From: Myroides odoratus DSM 2801 | GTDB lineage: Bacteria; Bacteroidota; Bacteroidia; Flavobacteriales; Flavobacteriaceae | Direction of reading: 5' to 3' | Assembly (NCBI RefSeq): GCF_000243275.1 | Contig: NZ_CM001437.1 | Coordinates: 1,399,100 to 1,463,099 of the forward strand | Length of the DNA stretch: 64,000 nt | Shown here: positions 35,901 through 45,795 of the stretch, piece after piece | How the letters are laid out: each line of letters starts with the position of its first letter | How positions within the stretch are numbered: the stretch's first letter is position 1 | Position numbers and translations under genes: made by a program | Notes under the pieces: model-generated | What the model was told of the DNA's origin: nothing | The model's input: only the letters and a program-made list of their open reading frames with translations | Database searches by the model: none

Positions 35901-38900
35901 TTAAAATTTAACGTTAAGTGAAAATACTACTGATTTCAACGGAGGGGAAGCTAGTTCGATATTTCCTGTTGCATTCACTTCTGGATCATATTTTAAACGC
36001 CCATCTTTCACCCATGTCAATGGATTTAAAGCTGAGACAGATAAATTAATTCCATCTACACCAATTGATTTAGCAGCCTGTTTAGTAAAATTATATCCAA
36101 AAGTAATTTGTCTCAAACGGATGTGATCTCCATCATATAAAAATCTTGATGATGGTTGTGTATAATTATTATTCACATCTCTTTCACCTGAAAAAGTCAA
36201 CTTTGGAACATCTGTTATATCACCAGGCTTTTGCCAACGATCTAACAACTCACTATTTGCATTATAAGAATATAAGGATGTATTTGTAGTTTCATGTGTA
36301 ATTTGAGACCATATATCATAAACTTTATATCCTGTTGCAAACGTGAATAAGGCATCTAAATAAAATCCTTTAAAATCAACATGCGTATTAAATCCTCCTG
36401 TAACTTTTGGCAAGGCGCTAGCTCCTTGGAAGCGTTTCTCTGCTTTTCCATATACGTTCGTTTTTGTACCATCTGCTGCATACCATTGAGCAGCACCAGT
36501 TTGTGGATCCACCCCTGCATAAGTTGGCATATACCATTCGTTGATCAATCTTCCTTCTTTATCTGCTGTATATGATTTAATTGCAGTAGGCATCTCAGTT
36601 AATCTATTGCGAACCGTTCCTATGTTTGCTCCGATAGACCAATTAAAATCTTTTGAACGAATAATCTCAACATTTAATTCAGCCTCAACCCCGCTATTTT
36701 CTAATTTCCCTTGGTTAATCCACTTTTGAGAAAAACCTGATGTCATTGATAAAGGTAAGCTATACAATAGGTCTTTGGTTTTACTTTGGTAATAAGCAAA
36801 ACTACCTGTAATGCGATTATCGATCAAGCCAAACTCTAAACCGAAATCAAGTTTATTTTGTTTTTCCCAGCCTAATTCTCCTCCAATTTGTGTACTGATC
36901 AAACCAGCTTCATTATTATAAGAAGCTTTTGACAGTAAATGTTGGTACAAGTTTGGATTAATAGATGAGTTACCTGTAGAACCATATGATCCTCTTAATC
37001 GCAATGTACTAATTGTATTAGAATCCATTAAGAAATCTTCTTGGTGCATATTCCAAGCAGCACCAACCGCCCAGAAAGTCCCCCAGCGATTACTACTTGA
37101 AAAACGAGAAGATCCTTCTTGTCTGATCGTTAAATCAACGAGGTATTTATTCGCATAAGAATAGTTTACTAATCCTAAATAACTTAACTGCATCCAGTCA
37201 TAATATTCAGATTCTGCAGTATAATTTGCTGCAGCCCCACCTAACGTAGCTAACCCAGGAGGTAAAACCTCACCTGTTCCACTAACTCTATTGAATTTAT
37301 TTTTTTGGAATTCCATTAAAGCTTTCACATCAAAACGATGATTCTCTCCTAAATAGAAATTGTAATTCAATGAGTTTTGCCATACATAGTTAAATACTCT
37401 ACGATCAGACTGAGCTGTATATCCGCCTGTAGCTCTACCATCTCCATGTTTTGGATCATAATAGGCTTGGAAATTTGCTAAAGTATAATCTAAACCAATT
37501 GCAGACTCAAACTTTAAATTATCCAAGATTTTATATCCAAAAGAATTATTGGAGATAACTCTTGTAAAATCATTTTGATTCAAATTCTGCTTAGTTGTAT
37601 ATAAGATATTAGGTAAACCTCCTAACAACCCAGAATTAATATTATATGATCCATCTTCATTATAAGGATTTGCCCATGGGTTCATGAAGGTAGAAGACAA
37701 GTTTGGATTACTAAAGAAAGCTCCACCTTCTAAAATACCGTTCTGTTTAATATTCGAAACATTGGCTCCTATTCGGATATCGATTTTATCACTTAAATTA
37801 CGTGTAAAATTAAATGATCCAGTTACCCTTCTGAAATCAGTTCCAATTACTGTTCCTTCTGTTTTCTCATGTCCAACAGACGCCATATACGTTCCTTTTT
37901 CATCACCACCATTCACTGAGAAGTTTAAACTTGACATTGGCGCGTTTTTTACTTTAACTAAATCAGCCCAATCATAATCTGGTCTTCCACTGTCGTGCCA
38001 ATACATAAAAAGATCATAACGATCCATCACATCCTCCGTCTCGTAATTATCAATTACCCATTGCTTGGTAATTCCAGCTTCTTCACCACCTAAAGTATTG
38101 TAAAGCGCTTCAATCCATAATTCACCTTTTTGATTAGATGTTAATGATTTAGGTCCTTTTACAGCTTTGTTTTGGAAACCAACTGATGATCTGAAGCTAT
38201 AGCTTGGTTCACCGCGTTTTCCTTTTTTCGTTGTAATCAAAATTACCCCGTTTGATCCTCGCGCTCCATATACTGAGGTAGCACCAGCATCTTTTAATAC
38301 CGTCATAGACTCAATGTCTTCAGGGTTAATTGCTGCCAACGGAGATAAACTCGTTACGTCATCACTATTTGCCAAGTTAGAGTTAATCACAGGGATACCA
38401 TCAATAACATACAAAGGCTCATTTGTAGCAGAAACAGAGTTACGTCCACGAATACGGATATTTTGCACAGCTCCTGGTGATCCAGAAGTAGTAGCCATCT
38501 GTAAACCAGCAACACGCCCTTGTAAAGCTTGGTCTGCAGAAACAACTGGTGTACCTGCAATTACTTCCCCTTTTACAGCAACAACGTTACCTGTAACTTC
38601 GTTTTTAGTCTTTACTTGACCGTAAGCTAATACTACAACTTCATCCAGCTCACTCCCTTCTGCATGAAGCGCAGCATTAAACACATTGGCATTTCCAACC
38701 GTATGTTTCACTTCTTTCATTCCAATAAAAGAAAACACAAGTACTTGTCCTGGTTTTGCTTTTAAGGAATATTTACCATCTAAATCGGTTTGTGTACCCA
38801 ATTGAGTTCCTTGAATCACTACCGTCACCCCTGGTAGTGGCATACCATCTTCTGTAACCACTCCAGACAGTGTTTTCTCTTGTGCAAATCCTACTTGTAC

Positions 38901-38948
38901 CAGTAAGATCAACATGCACGTGTACATCCACTTAATCTTTGATCTCAT
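35901..38948 (-). CDS. SusC/RagA family TonB-linked outer membrane protein (pair 1)
   Basis: 1015 residues. Signal peptide to FAQ, then the carboxypeptidase-regulatory-like domain (KTLSGVVTEDGMPLPGVTVV), the TonB box region (LDEVVVLAYG), the plug with IRIRGRNSVSATNEPLYVID and GVILITTKKG, and a 22-strand barrel ending in VVFSLNVKF with the terminal Phe. With SusD it imports large nutrients, energised by TonB. Its first 110 codons closely resemble those of the SusC at 40826-44008. Confidence 0.95.
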   Translation of the reverse strand: MRSKIKWMYTCMLILLVQVGFAQEKTLSGVVTEDGMPLPGVTVVIQGTQLGTQTDLDGKYSLKAKPGQVLVFSFIGMKEVKHTVGNANVFNAALHAEGSELDEVVVLAYGQVKTKNEVTGNVVAVKGEVIAGTPVVSADQALQGRVAGLQMATTSGSPGAVQNIRIRGRNSVSATNEPLYVIDGIPVINSNLANSDDVTSLSPLAAINPEDIESMTVLKDAGATSVYGARGSNGVILITTKKGKRGEPSYSFRSSVGFQNKAVKGPKSLTSNQKGELWIEALYNTLGGEEAGITKQWVIDNYETEDVMDRYDLFMYWHDSGRPDYDWADLVKVKNAPMSSLNFSVNGGDEKGTYMASVGHEKTEGTVIGTDFRRVTGSFNFTRNLSDKIDIRIGANVSNIKQNGILEGGAFFSNPNLSSTFMNPWANPYNEDGSYNINSGLLGGLPNILYTTKQNLNQNDFTRVISNNSFGYKILDNLKFESAIGLDYTLANFQAYYDPKHGDGRATGGYTAQSDRRVFNYVWQNSLNYNFYLGENHRFDVKALMEFQKNKFNRVSGTGEVLPPGLATLGGAAANYTAESEYYDWMQLSYLGLVNYSYANKYLVDLTIRQEGSSRFSSSNRWGTFWAVGAAWNMHQEDFLMDSNTISTLRLRGSYGSTGNSSINPNLYQHLLSKASYNNEAGLISTQIGGELGWEKQNKLDFGLEFGLIDNRITGSFAYYQSKTKDLLYSLPLSMTSGFSQKWINQGKLENSGVEAELNVEIIRSKDFNWSIGANIGTVRNRLTEMPTAIKSYTADKEGRLINEWYMPTYAGVDPQTGAAQWYAADGTKTNVYGKAEKRFQGASALPKVTGGFNTHVDFKGFYLDALFTFATGYKVYDIWSQITHETTNTSLYSYNANSELLDRWQKPGDITDVPKLTFSGERDVNNNYTQPSSRFLYDGDHIRLRQITFGYNFTKQAAKSIGVDGINLSVSALNPLTWVKDGRLKYDPEVNATGNIELASPPLKSVVFSLNVKF

Positions 38949-38980
38949 TCTAAAAAATTGATTAGTTAGTTAAACAAACT
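38699..38980 (-). repeat. SusC 5'-end repeat, copy 1 (paralogue at 43759-44040)
   Basis: The leader, signal peptide and regulatory-like domain of this SusC gene are about 85 percent identical in DNA, by eye, to 43759-44040. The third SusC gene (near 50340-50640) is more distant. The downstream parts of the genes differ strongly. Confidence 0.7.
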
Positions 38981-38982
38981 TA
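38975..38982 (-). promoter_or_regulatory. Promoter -7 box of SusCD pair 1
   Basis: TAAGTTTG on the minus strand matches TAnnTTTG and lies 26 bp before the SusC ATG. The other two SusC genes have such a box at nearly the same distance. Confidence 0.65.
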
Positions 38983-39251
38983 AACAATATTTTTAACAAA
39001 TCCCAGAGATAAATTAACTATTCGTTATCATTATCTCTAGATTATTACCATTTTAATCGCTAACAACCTAACAGAACCAGCATTAATTCAAAATACAAAC
39101 ACATTTTCAAACAAATGAAATTCTTAACTAAATGAATTAAAATCCTTTATTTCATCTGCCTTATCAAGTAAAAAACAGCGTACTCCATTTTTCTCCGTCC
39201 ATCCTTTGTATCAGTTATTCGATAAACTATTTTTTAAGTTATATCCATAAA

Positions 39252-39281
39252 AAAAGAGGAAGCCTCTCGACTTCCTCTTTT
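39252..39281 (-). terminator. Terminator of SusCD pair 2
   Basis: A perfect 11-bp stem AAAAGAGGAAG/CTTCCTCTTTT with an 8-base loop is followed by a T-run on the minus strand. Confidence 0.88.
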
Positions 39282-39310
39282 CTATATCTAAACTAGTTTA
39301 CTGTTTCAGT

Positions 39311-40813
39311 TTATCTAGTTCCACCTGCCCACCAAACATCTTCTGTGTATACATAACTTCCATCACCGTAAGCAGCTCTTACGTGTGGGTTGTTTGATAC
39401 ATCTGAGTTTCCGTATGCAAAGCGCTTAGGAAATTTAGTTGGGTCTTTATGTTGCAACTCAATTAAGTTTTCACCCATTGCTTTCCATCTTCTGATGTCG
39501 TTATACATTTCTATACTTTCTACTTCAAAAGCGGATAAATACTTCTCCTCAGCAATTCGTTTCAATAAATCATTACCTGTTAGATTTGTAGGTAAATCAC
39601 GATTATATCCATTCGCTGGTTTTGGTTCATTAGGTTTAGGTACATAACGAACATAAGTAAATTGTTGCTTTTTATGCAAATATCCTGCATCAACTGCTGC
39701 TTGTAACGTAGCATTAGCTTCAGGAATACCAAGTCTTGCTTGTGCTTCCGCTTTTAAGAACAACAATTCGTGATAACTCATTAAGTACACTGCATTAGTT
39801 GTATTCTTCAATAAAGAAGATGTTCCATAACTTAATCCAGAAGGTGAATAAATGCTTTGCGATTGACTCACTTTTTCTCCATGATTGATTAATACCAATT
39901 CAGGATTATCCTTCCCTACTTTTACAAAATAATCATCCAAACGCGGATCAGCTGGATCGAGTTTTTTCATTAAATCGTAGTACGTTTTAGAAGAGAACAT
40001 TCCTTTTCTCGCCATATACACAGAATAGAAAGGATAGTTTACCCCGCTCACTTGGTAATACAAATCTTGGCTGGAATGAACAAAAGATTTATTAACATTA
40101 TCTATTACCCCTTGATAATCAGGACTCTTAGCAGATAAACGCATTAAATATCTCGCCTTTAACCCATGAGCTGCTCTTGTCCAGCTATCCACATTTCCGT
40201 TTTCATACAAAAGGTCTTGCTTTCCAATGTCAGCATACTCTGTTTTCTTAGCTAAATTGGCAATTCCATCATCTAACAATTGAAACACCGCTTTATAGAT
40301 ATCCTCTTGTTTATCAATCTTTGCCTGTGGGTTTAGCAATGGTTCTAATGCTTCTGAATAAGGAACATCCCCAAACAAATCTGTCAAAATTGCTAAATTA
40401 TACGCTTTTAAAATTTGAGCAATCCCCAATGCATGGTAATTACCTGCTTCTTCTCCTCCTTCTGAGCATTTTTGTTCTACAAACTTTAAGCTTCGCAGGT
40501 TGATATAAATAGCATTCCACTGGTTATTATAAGTGGTACTATTCGCAGGCTCTCCTAAACGCTCTTGTGCATTGTAAAATTGCGCTGAACTACCCCCTAA
40601 TAATTCTGTATAAATAGAGGCATAAAAAGCTAAATCTGCTCCTGTAACAGAAAAACTTGTTTTTGTCATTACTTCGGTTAAGATATACTTAGACTCCATA
40701 AATTCAGGATCATTCTTATTCTTGTTGATATCATCCATCTTATCCTCCGAACACGATTGCAAAGTCAAAGCCGCCACGACAATACTCGCTAAAATATATT
40801 TTATTCTTTTCAT
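39311..40813 (-). CDS. SusD-like lipoprotein (SusD-like_2 type, pair 2)
   Basis: 500 residues. The signal peptide ends in LQSC (Cys21) and the mature start CSEDKMDDIN is acidic, as in surface-exported lipoproteins. The TPR-like segment YHALGIAQILKAYNLAILTD and LFGDVPYSEAL are typical of the second SusD family, which differs from that of pairs 1 and 3. It starts 12 bp after its SusC. The ligand is unknown. Confidence 0.92.
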   Translation of the reverse strand: MKRIKYILASIVVAALTLQSCSEDKMDDINKNKNDPEFMESKYILTEVMTKTSFSVTGADLAFYASIYTELLGGSSAQFYNAQERLGEPANSTTYNNQWNAIYINLRSLKFVEQKCSEGGEEAGNYHALGIAQILKAYNLAILTDLFGDVPYSEALEPLLNPQAKIDKQEDIYKAVFQLLDDGIANLAKKTEYADIGKQDLLYENGNVDSWTRAAHGLKARYLMRLSAKSPDYQGVIDNVNKSFVHSSQDLYYQVSGVNYPFYSVYMARKGMFSSKTYYDLMKKLDPADPRLDDYFVKVGKDNPELVLINHGEKVSQSQSIYSPSGLSYGTSSLLKNTTNAVYLMSYHELLFLKAEAQARLGIPEANATLQAAVDAGYLHKKQQFTYVRYVPKPNEPKPANGYNRDLPTNLTGNDLLKRIAEEKYLSAFEVESIEMYNDIRRWKAMGENLIELQHKDPTKFPKRFAYGNSDVSNNPHVRAAYGDGSYVYTEDVWWAGGTR

Positions 40814-40825
40814 TTTTCTCTTTAA

Positions 40826-43800
40826 TTAAAATGTAACATTTACTGAGAAACCAATACTCTTGGCTTGAGGAATTGAATAATGCTCAAAACCACCACTCAT
40901 GTTATTATTTCCTTGAGATGCTTCTGGATCTAAGTTTGGCATTTTTGACCACAACAAAATGTTACGAGCAAAGGCAGATACTCTCAAATCTACTTTGTCT
41001 TTCCAAATCTTATCAAACTTATAGCCTAAGCTTACATCGCGTAATTTTACAAAACTTGCATCGTATACATTACTCTCTGTGATATTACTCATCACATTTT
41101 CGTAATCAGCACGCGTATCACTTGTAATAGCTATGTCATTTTTCACGTATGAACCATCTGCTTGTTCGCGCACTCCATTAAACACAAATGATTGATCACG
41201 ATCTTCCGTACTTGCAGCTGTTCCATATAGTTTCATTCCCATATTCGATCCACTGTACATTTTTCCACCGTTTTTCCATTCCACAGTCGCACTTAGGTTC
41301 CAACTTTTCCAAGTTAAACTCGTAGAACCTCCTAAGATAAATTTAGGCGCTACTTCTCCTAATGCTTTTGTAACTCCTACTAGAGGCATACCATCTGCAT
41401 CAACTAAAATATCACCATTTTCATTTCGAGCAAATGAGTTTCCATAAATTACTGGGAAACGATCTCCTGCTTGTGCGCGAATTTGTGGTTCCACAAATCC
41501 TCCTAGCCTAATATTCTCCACTCCTTCTTTTAATTCATCTACTTTAGAATCAATTTTAGAGAAGTTAGCATTCACCGTCCATTGCCAATCTTGCGTTTGA
41601 ACTGGTGTTACAAAAGCGGTAATCTCATGGGCAATCGTATGGATTTTACCTCCATTGGTTACAAAACTAGCTGCTCCTGTTGATCCTGGTAAAGGCACTG
41701 GGAAAATTTGATCCTTTACATCTTGGCGTGAGAAAGTATAGTCAATTCCAAATCGGTTGTCAAAAAATCTGAAGTCTCCTCCAAATTCCCATGATTTCGT
41801 ATTCTGCGGTTTTAGATTAGGATCATAGATTGTTGTATTTGGAATATAACCCACTGCAGTATTTAATGGATAAAGCACAGGATTTCCTTGCCAAAATCCG
41901 CCTGCATAACTTGGTGTATAAAAGTAATCTTTTAAATATTCTCCAGCTTGTCCCACTTCAGCATAAGATGCTCTTAGTTTTGCAAAACTCAAACCACTCT
42001 TTCCTTTTAATCCTTCTAGTTCTGTCAACACAAAACCTAAAGATACCGAAGGATAAACGAAATCTCTATTTCCTCTTGGCATCGTAGATACAATATCTTT
42101 ACGAATTGTACCATTTAAGAATAACATATCACGGTAAGATAAACCAACGTTAGAGAAGAAACCTACGTTTCTCTTCATGCTGCGCGTTTCTTTGGAAGTT
42201 ACACTCATTGCATTTCCAATCGTAGGCCACCCTCCAAAATTCAATCCACTTCCAAAATCATCATACATTTTTAATTTCGTTTCATTGAGCTCATTACCAA
42301 CCATGATATCAAAACGGAAATCGTCACCGAGCATCATATCATAATTAATAGTGAATAAGGAGTTCGTTACCGTATTAGTTATCCCATACAAATTAATATT
42401 TGCTGAGTTTCCAGACATATTATGTCCTGTCCCAAACTCATAAACATCTCTATAGTGTGTGGTGTAGGTATCTACCCCCGCTTGGTAACGGAAGGTTAAG
42501 TTTTTCGAACCATCTGCACTAATTTCTGGTGCATAGGCAATATTTGCATTTCCGTAAAAACGACCTGTTTTTTCAGAGAACTCATTGTTTTCAGCTGCCC
42601 AATACGGATTATCAAAAGATCCTACTCTGTAGTGAATTTGTTCATAAGGACTCTTATCTGTATGAATTGGAATTCCAGCTTGGTTATAACTCACCGGTGC
42701 TCCCCAGATTCCTGGTAATACAGAGTTATTTGCCGCAGAAGCTTTTTGTACATCACTTGTAATATAGCTACCTGCAAAACCTGTTGTCCATTCGGAATTC
42801 AACTTGGTTTCTCCCGAGAACTTAATCGTCGTACGTTTCATTTCCGTACCTGGCATAATCCCCTCTTGTGTTGTATTCGCCAAACCAAAAGAGTAATTGG
42901 TTTTACCTGTATTTTGGCTAATATTGAAGTTATTTGTCAAGGTTTTACCCGTTCTAAAATAAGCATCAATATTATCATATACACCTGGAGTTACCCAAGG
43001 ATTTAATTTGGCATCAGCCAATTGAGGCACATAATATTGTCCTGGACGTAAAACACCTCCATTTAAATCATTAGCAACATTTCCTCCATATTTAGGATCA
43101 TTTGGTAATTCCGAAATTTTCGGTCCCCAAGACATTGAGCTATAAGGATCGTATTTTCCATCAATTCCTTGTGCATACGTCTTTTGTAAATTAGGTTTTT
43201 TAGATAAGGTCTCAAAACTACTCGTTGACGTAAAGCTAATTACTGGTTTTCCTTCTTTTAGCCCTCTACCGCTTTTAGTTGTGATTACTACCACCCCATT
43301 GGATGCGCGGATACCATATAAAGCAGAAGCTGCTTGTCCTTTTAGGATGTTGATGGTTTCGATATCACTCGGATCGATATCAATCGCACGGTTGGCAATA
43401 TCTGCTCCTGACGTACTATTTCCTGTAGAAATTGGCGCTGTAGATTCGATTGGCATTCCGTCAATTACGTACAAAGGTGTATTATTTCCTGTAAAAGAAC
43501 GAGCTCCACGAATTACAATTTGAGAAGAAGCCCCTGGCGCACCACTTGATGGAGTGATTTGAACACCTGCTAGCTTTCCTTGTAAAGCACCTGATAAACT
43601 ACTGTTTTCAGTTTTGTTGATATCAGCTGCTTTTAATTCTTGTGTTGCGTATCCTAAAGCTTTTGCACTTCGCTTGATTCCCATAGCGGTAACAACTACT
43701 TCCTCCAATTGATGTTCATCAGCAACCATGGCCACGTTAAACACATTAGCACCCCCAACGGTATGCTTCACATCTTTCATTCCAATAAACGAAAAGACAA

Positions 43801-44008
43801 GCACTTCACCTTGCTTGGCTTTTATGGAATATTTTCCATCTAAATCGGTTTGTGTCCCCATCTGGGTTCCTTGAATCACAACCGTCACCCCTGGCAGTGG
43901 CATACCTTCTTCTGATACCACTCCCGATAGTGTTTTTTCCTGCGCAAATCCTACTTGTACCAGTAAGATCATGATGCACGCATAAATCCACTTAATCTTC
44001 GATCTCAT
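40826..44008 (-). CDS. SusC/RagA family TonB-linked outer membrane protein (pair 2)
   Basis: 1060 residues. Same layout as pair 1: signal peptide to FAQ, regulatory-like domain, TonB box region (LEEVVVTAMG), plug (ITPSSGAPGASSQIVIRG, NGVVVITTKSG), barrel, and terminal SIGFSVNVTF. The plug reads ALGYATQEL, which marks the subfamily that pairs with SusD-like_2 proteins. Together with the SusD at 39311-40813 it forms an import complex. Confidence 0.95.
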   Translation of the reverse strand: MRSKIKWIYACIMILLVQVGFAQEKTLSGVVSEEGMPLPGVTVVIQGTQMGTQTDLDGKYSIKAKQGEVLVFSFIGMKDVKHTVGGANVFNVAMVADEHQLEEVVVTAMGIKRSAKALGYATQELKAADINKTENSSLSGALQGKLAGVQITPSSGAPGASSQIVIRGARSFTGNNTPLYVIDGMPIESTAPISTGNSTSGADIANRAIDIDPSDIETINILKGQAASALYGIRASNGVVVITTKSGRGLKEGKPVISFTSTSSFETLSKKPNLQKTYAQGIDGKYDPYSSMSWGPKISELPNDPKYGGNVANDLNGGVLRPGQYYVPQLADAKLNPWVTPGVYDNIDAYFRTGKTLTNNFNISQNTGKTNYSFGLANTTQEGIMPGTEMKRTTIKFSGETKLNSEWTTGFAGSYITSDVQKASAANNSVLPGIWGAPVSYNQAGIPIHTDKSPYEQIHYRVGSFDNPYWAAENNEFSEKTGRFYGNANIAYAPEISADGSKNLTFRYQAGVDTYTTHYRDVYEFGTGHNMSGNSANINLYGITNTVTNSLFTINYDMMLGDDFRFDIMVGNELNETKLKMYDDFGSGLNFGGWPTIGNAMSVTSKETRSMKRNVGFFSNVGLSYRDMLFLNGTIRKDIVSTMPRGNRDFVYPSVSLGFVLTELEGLKGKSGLSFAKLRASYAEVGQAGEYLKDYFYTPSYAGGFWQGNPVLYPLNTAVGYIPNTTIYDPNLKPQNTKSWEFGGDFRFFDNRFGIDYTFSRQDVKDQIFPVPLPGSTGAASFVTNGGKIHTIAHEITAFVTPVQTQDWQWTVNANFSKIDSKVDELKEGVENIRLGGFVEPQIRAQAGDRFPVIYGNSFARNENGDILVDADGMPLVGVTKALGEVAPKFILGGSTSLTWKSWNLSATVEWKNGGKMYSGSNMGMKLYGTAASTEDRDQSFVFNGVREQADGSYVKNDIAITSDTRADYENVMSNITESNVYDASFVKLRDVSLGYKFDKIWKDKVDLRVSAFARNILLWSKMPNLDPEASQGNNNMSGGFEHYSIPQAKSIGFSVNVTF

Positions 44009-44040
44009 TCTTAAAAAATTGATTAGTTAGTTAAACAAAA
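43759..44040 (-). repeat. SusC 5'-end repeat, copy 2 (paralogue at 38699-38980)
   Basis: Paralogous stretch covering the leader and about 90 codons. The shared leader includes TTAACTAACTAATC. Such blocks can recombine and exchange SusC N-termini. Confidence 0.7.
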
Positions 44041-44043
44041 CTA
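44036..44043 (-). promoter_or_regulatory. Promoter -7 box of SusCD pair 2
   Basis: TAGTTTTG on the minus strand, 27 bp before the ATG, matches TAnnTTTG. Confidence 0.6.
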
Positions 44044-44428
44044 AACCTTTTTTAGCAGAACCGTTTTAGCATACACACGACACATCAACAAAAAAGCAAA
44101 CACTAACGAAATAAATATACATAATTCATATATTTATCGCCAATTTAATTAAAATACAATCATTTTAAACATAATCCCAAACACTAACATCAAGTATCCA
44201 AATATTAGACTAAGCAAACATTTAATATATTTTTAGCATTATTCCTATTTTTTCATTAACGAATAGTATCTAACATTTTTCTCATAATAGCTATTAAAAA
44301 AGAGCGTTAATACAAACAAATTCTCGATACATAGAAAGAAATTCAAAAATGATTTCTATATTTTCCTTAATAACCCCACTACTGTTAAAAAATAAATAAT
44401 TAGCTAGACCGCTTCTGATAGCAAACAA

Positions 44429-44462
44429 AAAGGTGCCTGATGCTTAAGCATCAGGCACCTTT
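44429..44462 (-). terminator. Terminator of the NHL-like lipoprotein gene
   Basis: A perfect 34-bp palindrome with arms AAAGGTGCCTGATGCTT and no spacer; the effective loop is TTAA. A short T-run follows it on the minus strand. Confidence 0.85.
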
Positions 44463-44482
44463 CTAAAAACCATTGATTTACG

Positions 44483-45598
44483 CTATAATTTAAGACGTTT
44501 TACGTGGTTTATTTGATAGTTAAAGTCTTTGATATAGACGATTGATTTTTTACTTGCAGACCACATAGACGAACCAACTGGTATGTAAGTATTCATCGTA
44601 TATAACTTCACCCCATTCTTATCACCACCTAAAATTACATGCATTGCTGTACTTACTAGAATTTCATGATCTACTTGACCTTGATAGGCAATCGGAAATC
44701 CATAAAATTCATTTTTCATAAAAAAATAAGATTTTATTTCTTGTGTATCAAACATCCCTTCTGACAAACCTATTTCAGGTTTTTTCCTATCAATATAGAA
44801 CTGAGTAGCACTATTCATTGTTAAATAAGCAAAAGCCCCTGATTCAAAAACAGAGATTGTTTTTGCTTTAGCTTCATCCTTAGCATAGGATATCTTTCTC
44901 AAAAAACGATCACTTTCCAAAATATAAAAATCTTGGTCGATATACGACACAGGAGTATTTAATCGAACAGAAGCCTCTATTCCTGTACCATCTTTAGGTT
45001 GAGAGGATGATCCGTTAGGTCCTCCAATAAAAAAAGCCAGTTCATCTTCTTGTTCATTCAATCCTAAGGTATAAATTTTCCCTTCATCTTGAACAAGCAA
45101 TTTATTTTGTGCAGGCCAAAACGAAATAAATTTTAAATCACCATTTTTTACTTTAGCAAAAGGAAGTACTCTTTTACTCTGTACGTCAAATTTCCAAATT
45201 GTTTTTCGATTAGGCTCACTTCTATTCGTCAAGATTGTATAAAAATTCCCCTGTTTATCTAACGCTATTTTATCATCTAACTTGACATTCTTAGCATCAA
45301 AATCTTTCAAATATTCAGCTTCTACGACAATGTCAATTTTCCCTTCGCTATTCACCTTGCGGATATCGAAAAGAAAACTATCATATAAAGTAAAAAAAGT
45401 AACCTCTGAAGAAGTCGCAGACATCAGACGAATATTATCAATTGTTGCTTCAATAGTGGGAACGACATTGAGTTTAAATTCAGCTTGAATCACTTTCTGA
45501 GCAGGCTCTTCTCCCTTATTATCATCAGAAGAACTACAAGACACGACAAAAGGAGTTGTTACTAAAATACAACTCAACAAGGTCAATAATTTATTCAT
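44483..45598 (-). CDS. NHL-like beta-propeller lipoprotein
   Basis: 371 residues from the ATG at 45598. The signal peptide ends in VVSC and the mature protein begins CSSSDDNKGEE, an acidic run like the lipoprotein export signal of Bacteroidota, so surface exposure is likely. The body has repeated beta-strand patterns; KDGTGIEASVRLNTPVSYID followed by ESDRFLRKIS is an NHL-repeat pattern. It lies between SusCD pairs 3 and 2 with its own promoter and terminator. A surface ligand-binding role with a Sus complex is possible but unproved. The ATG at 45628 is rejected because the promoter box overlaps it. Confidence 0.7.
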   Translation of the reverse strand: MNKLLTLLSCILVTTPFVVSCSSSDDNKGEEPAQKVIQAEFKLNVVPTIEATIDNIRLMSATSSEVTFFTLYDSFLFDIRKVNSEGKIDIVVEAEYLKDFDAKNVKLDDKIALDKQGNFYTILTNRSEPNRKTIWKFDVQSKRVLPFAKVKNGDLKFISFWPAQNKLLVQDEGKIYTLGLNEQEDELAFFIGGPNGSSSQPKDGTGIEASVRLNTPVSYIDQDFYILESDRFLRKISYAKDEAKAKTISVFESGAFAYLTMNSATQFYIDRKKPEIGLSEGMFDTQEIKSYFFMKNEFYGFPIAYQGQVDHEILVSTAMHVILGGDKNGVKLYTMNTYIPVGSSMWSASKKSIVYIKDFNYQINHVKRLKL

Positions 45599-45625
45599 TA
45601 CTATAATACTAAAATAATTTATCTC

Positions 45626-45633
45626 CAAAAATA
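45626..45633 (-). promoter_or_regulatory. Promoter -7 box of the NHL-like lipoprotein gene
   Basis: TATTTTTG on the minus strand, 27 bp before the ATG at 45598, the same spacing as at the SusC genes. Confidence 0.5.
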
Positions 45634-45741
45634 CAGGAACTAAATAAGTTAGCCCTTTGCATTAAGATAGTTTTTAAACAAGTTTAATACACTTTAAGCT
45701 TTATCAGCGACATTATACTTTTAAAAAAATCAAGTCCAAAT

Positions 45742-45771
45742 AAAAAGGTCGAGATAAATCTCGACCTTTTT
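45742..45771 (-). terminator. Terminator of SusCD pair 3
   Basis: AAAAAGGTCGAGAT/ATCTCGACCTTTTT forms a perfect stem with a very small loop, followed by T on the minus strand. Confidence 0.88.
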
Positions 45772-45795
45772 CTAAACTACTATTATAGTTCAACA

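Larger units (their letters stand above)
38949..39310. other. Intergenic region between SusCD pairs 1 and 2
   Basis: 362 bp, AT-rich. It contains the pair-1 promoter, the terminator of pair 2 and an 8-bp inverted repeat AGAGATAA/TTATCTCT (39005-39038) upstream of the promoter, possibly an operator. No gene was seen. Confidence 0.5.
44009..44482. other. Intergenic region upstream of SusC pair 2
   Basis: 474 bp, very AT-rich. It holds the pair-2 promoter at one end and the lipoprotein terminator at the other. No gene, tRNA or clear repeat was seen between them. Confidence 0.5.
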
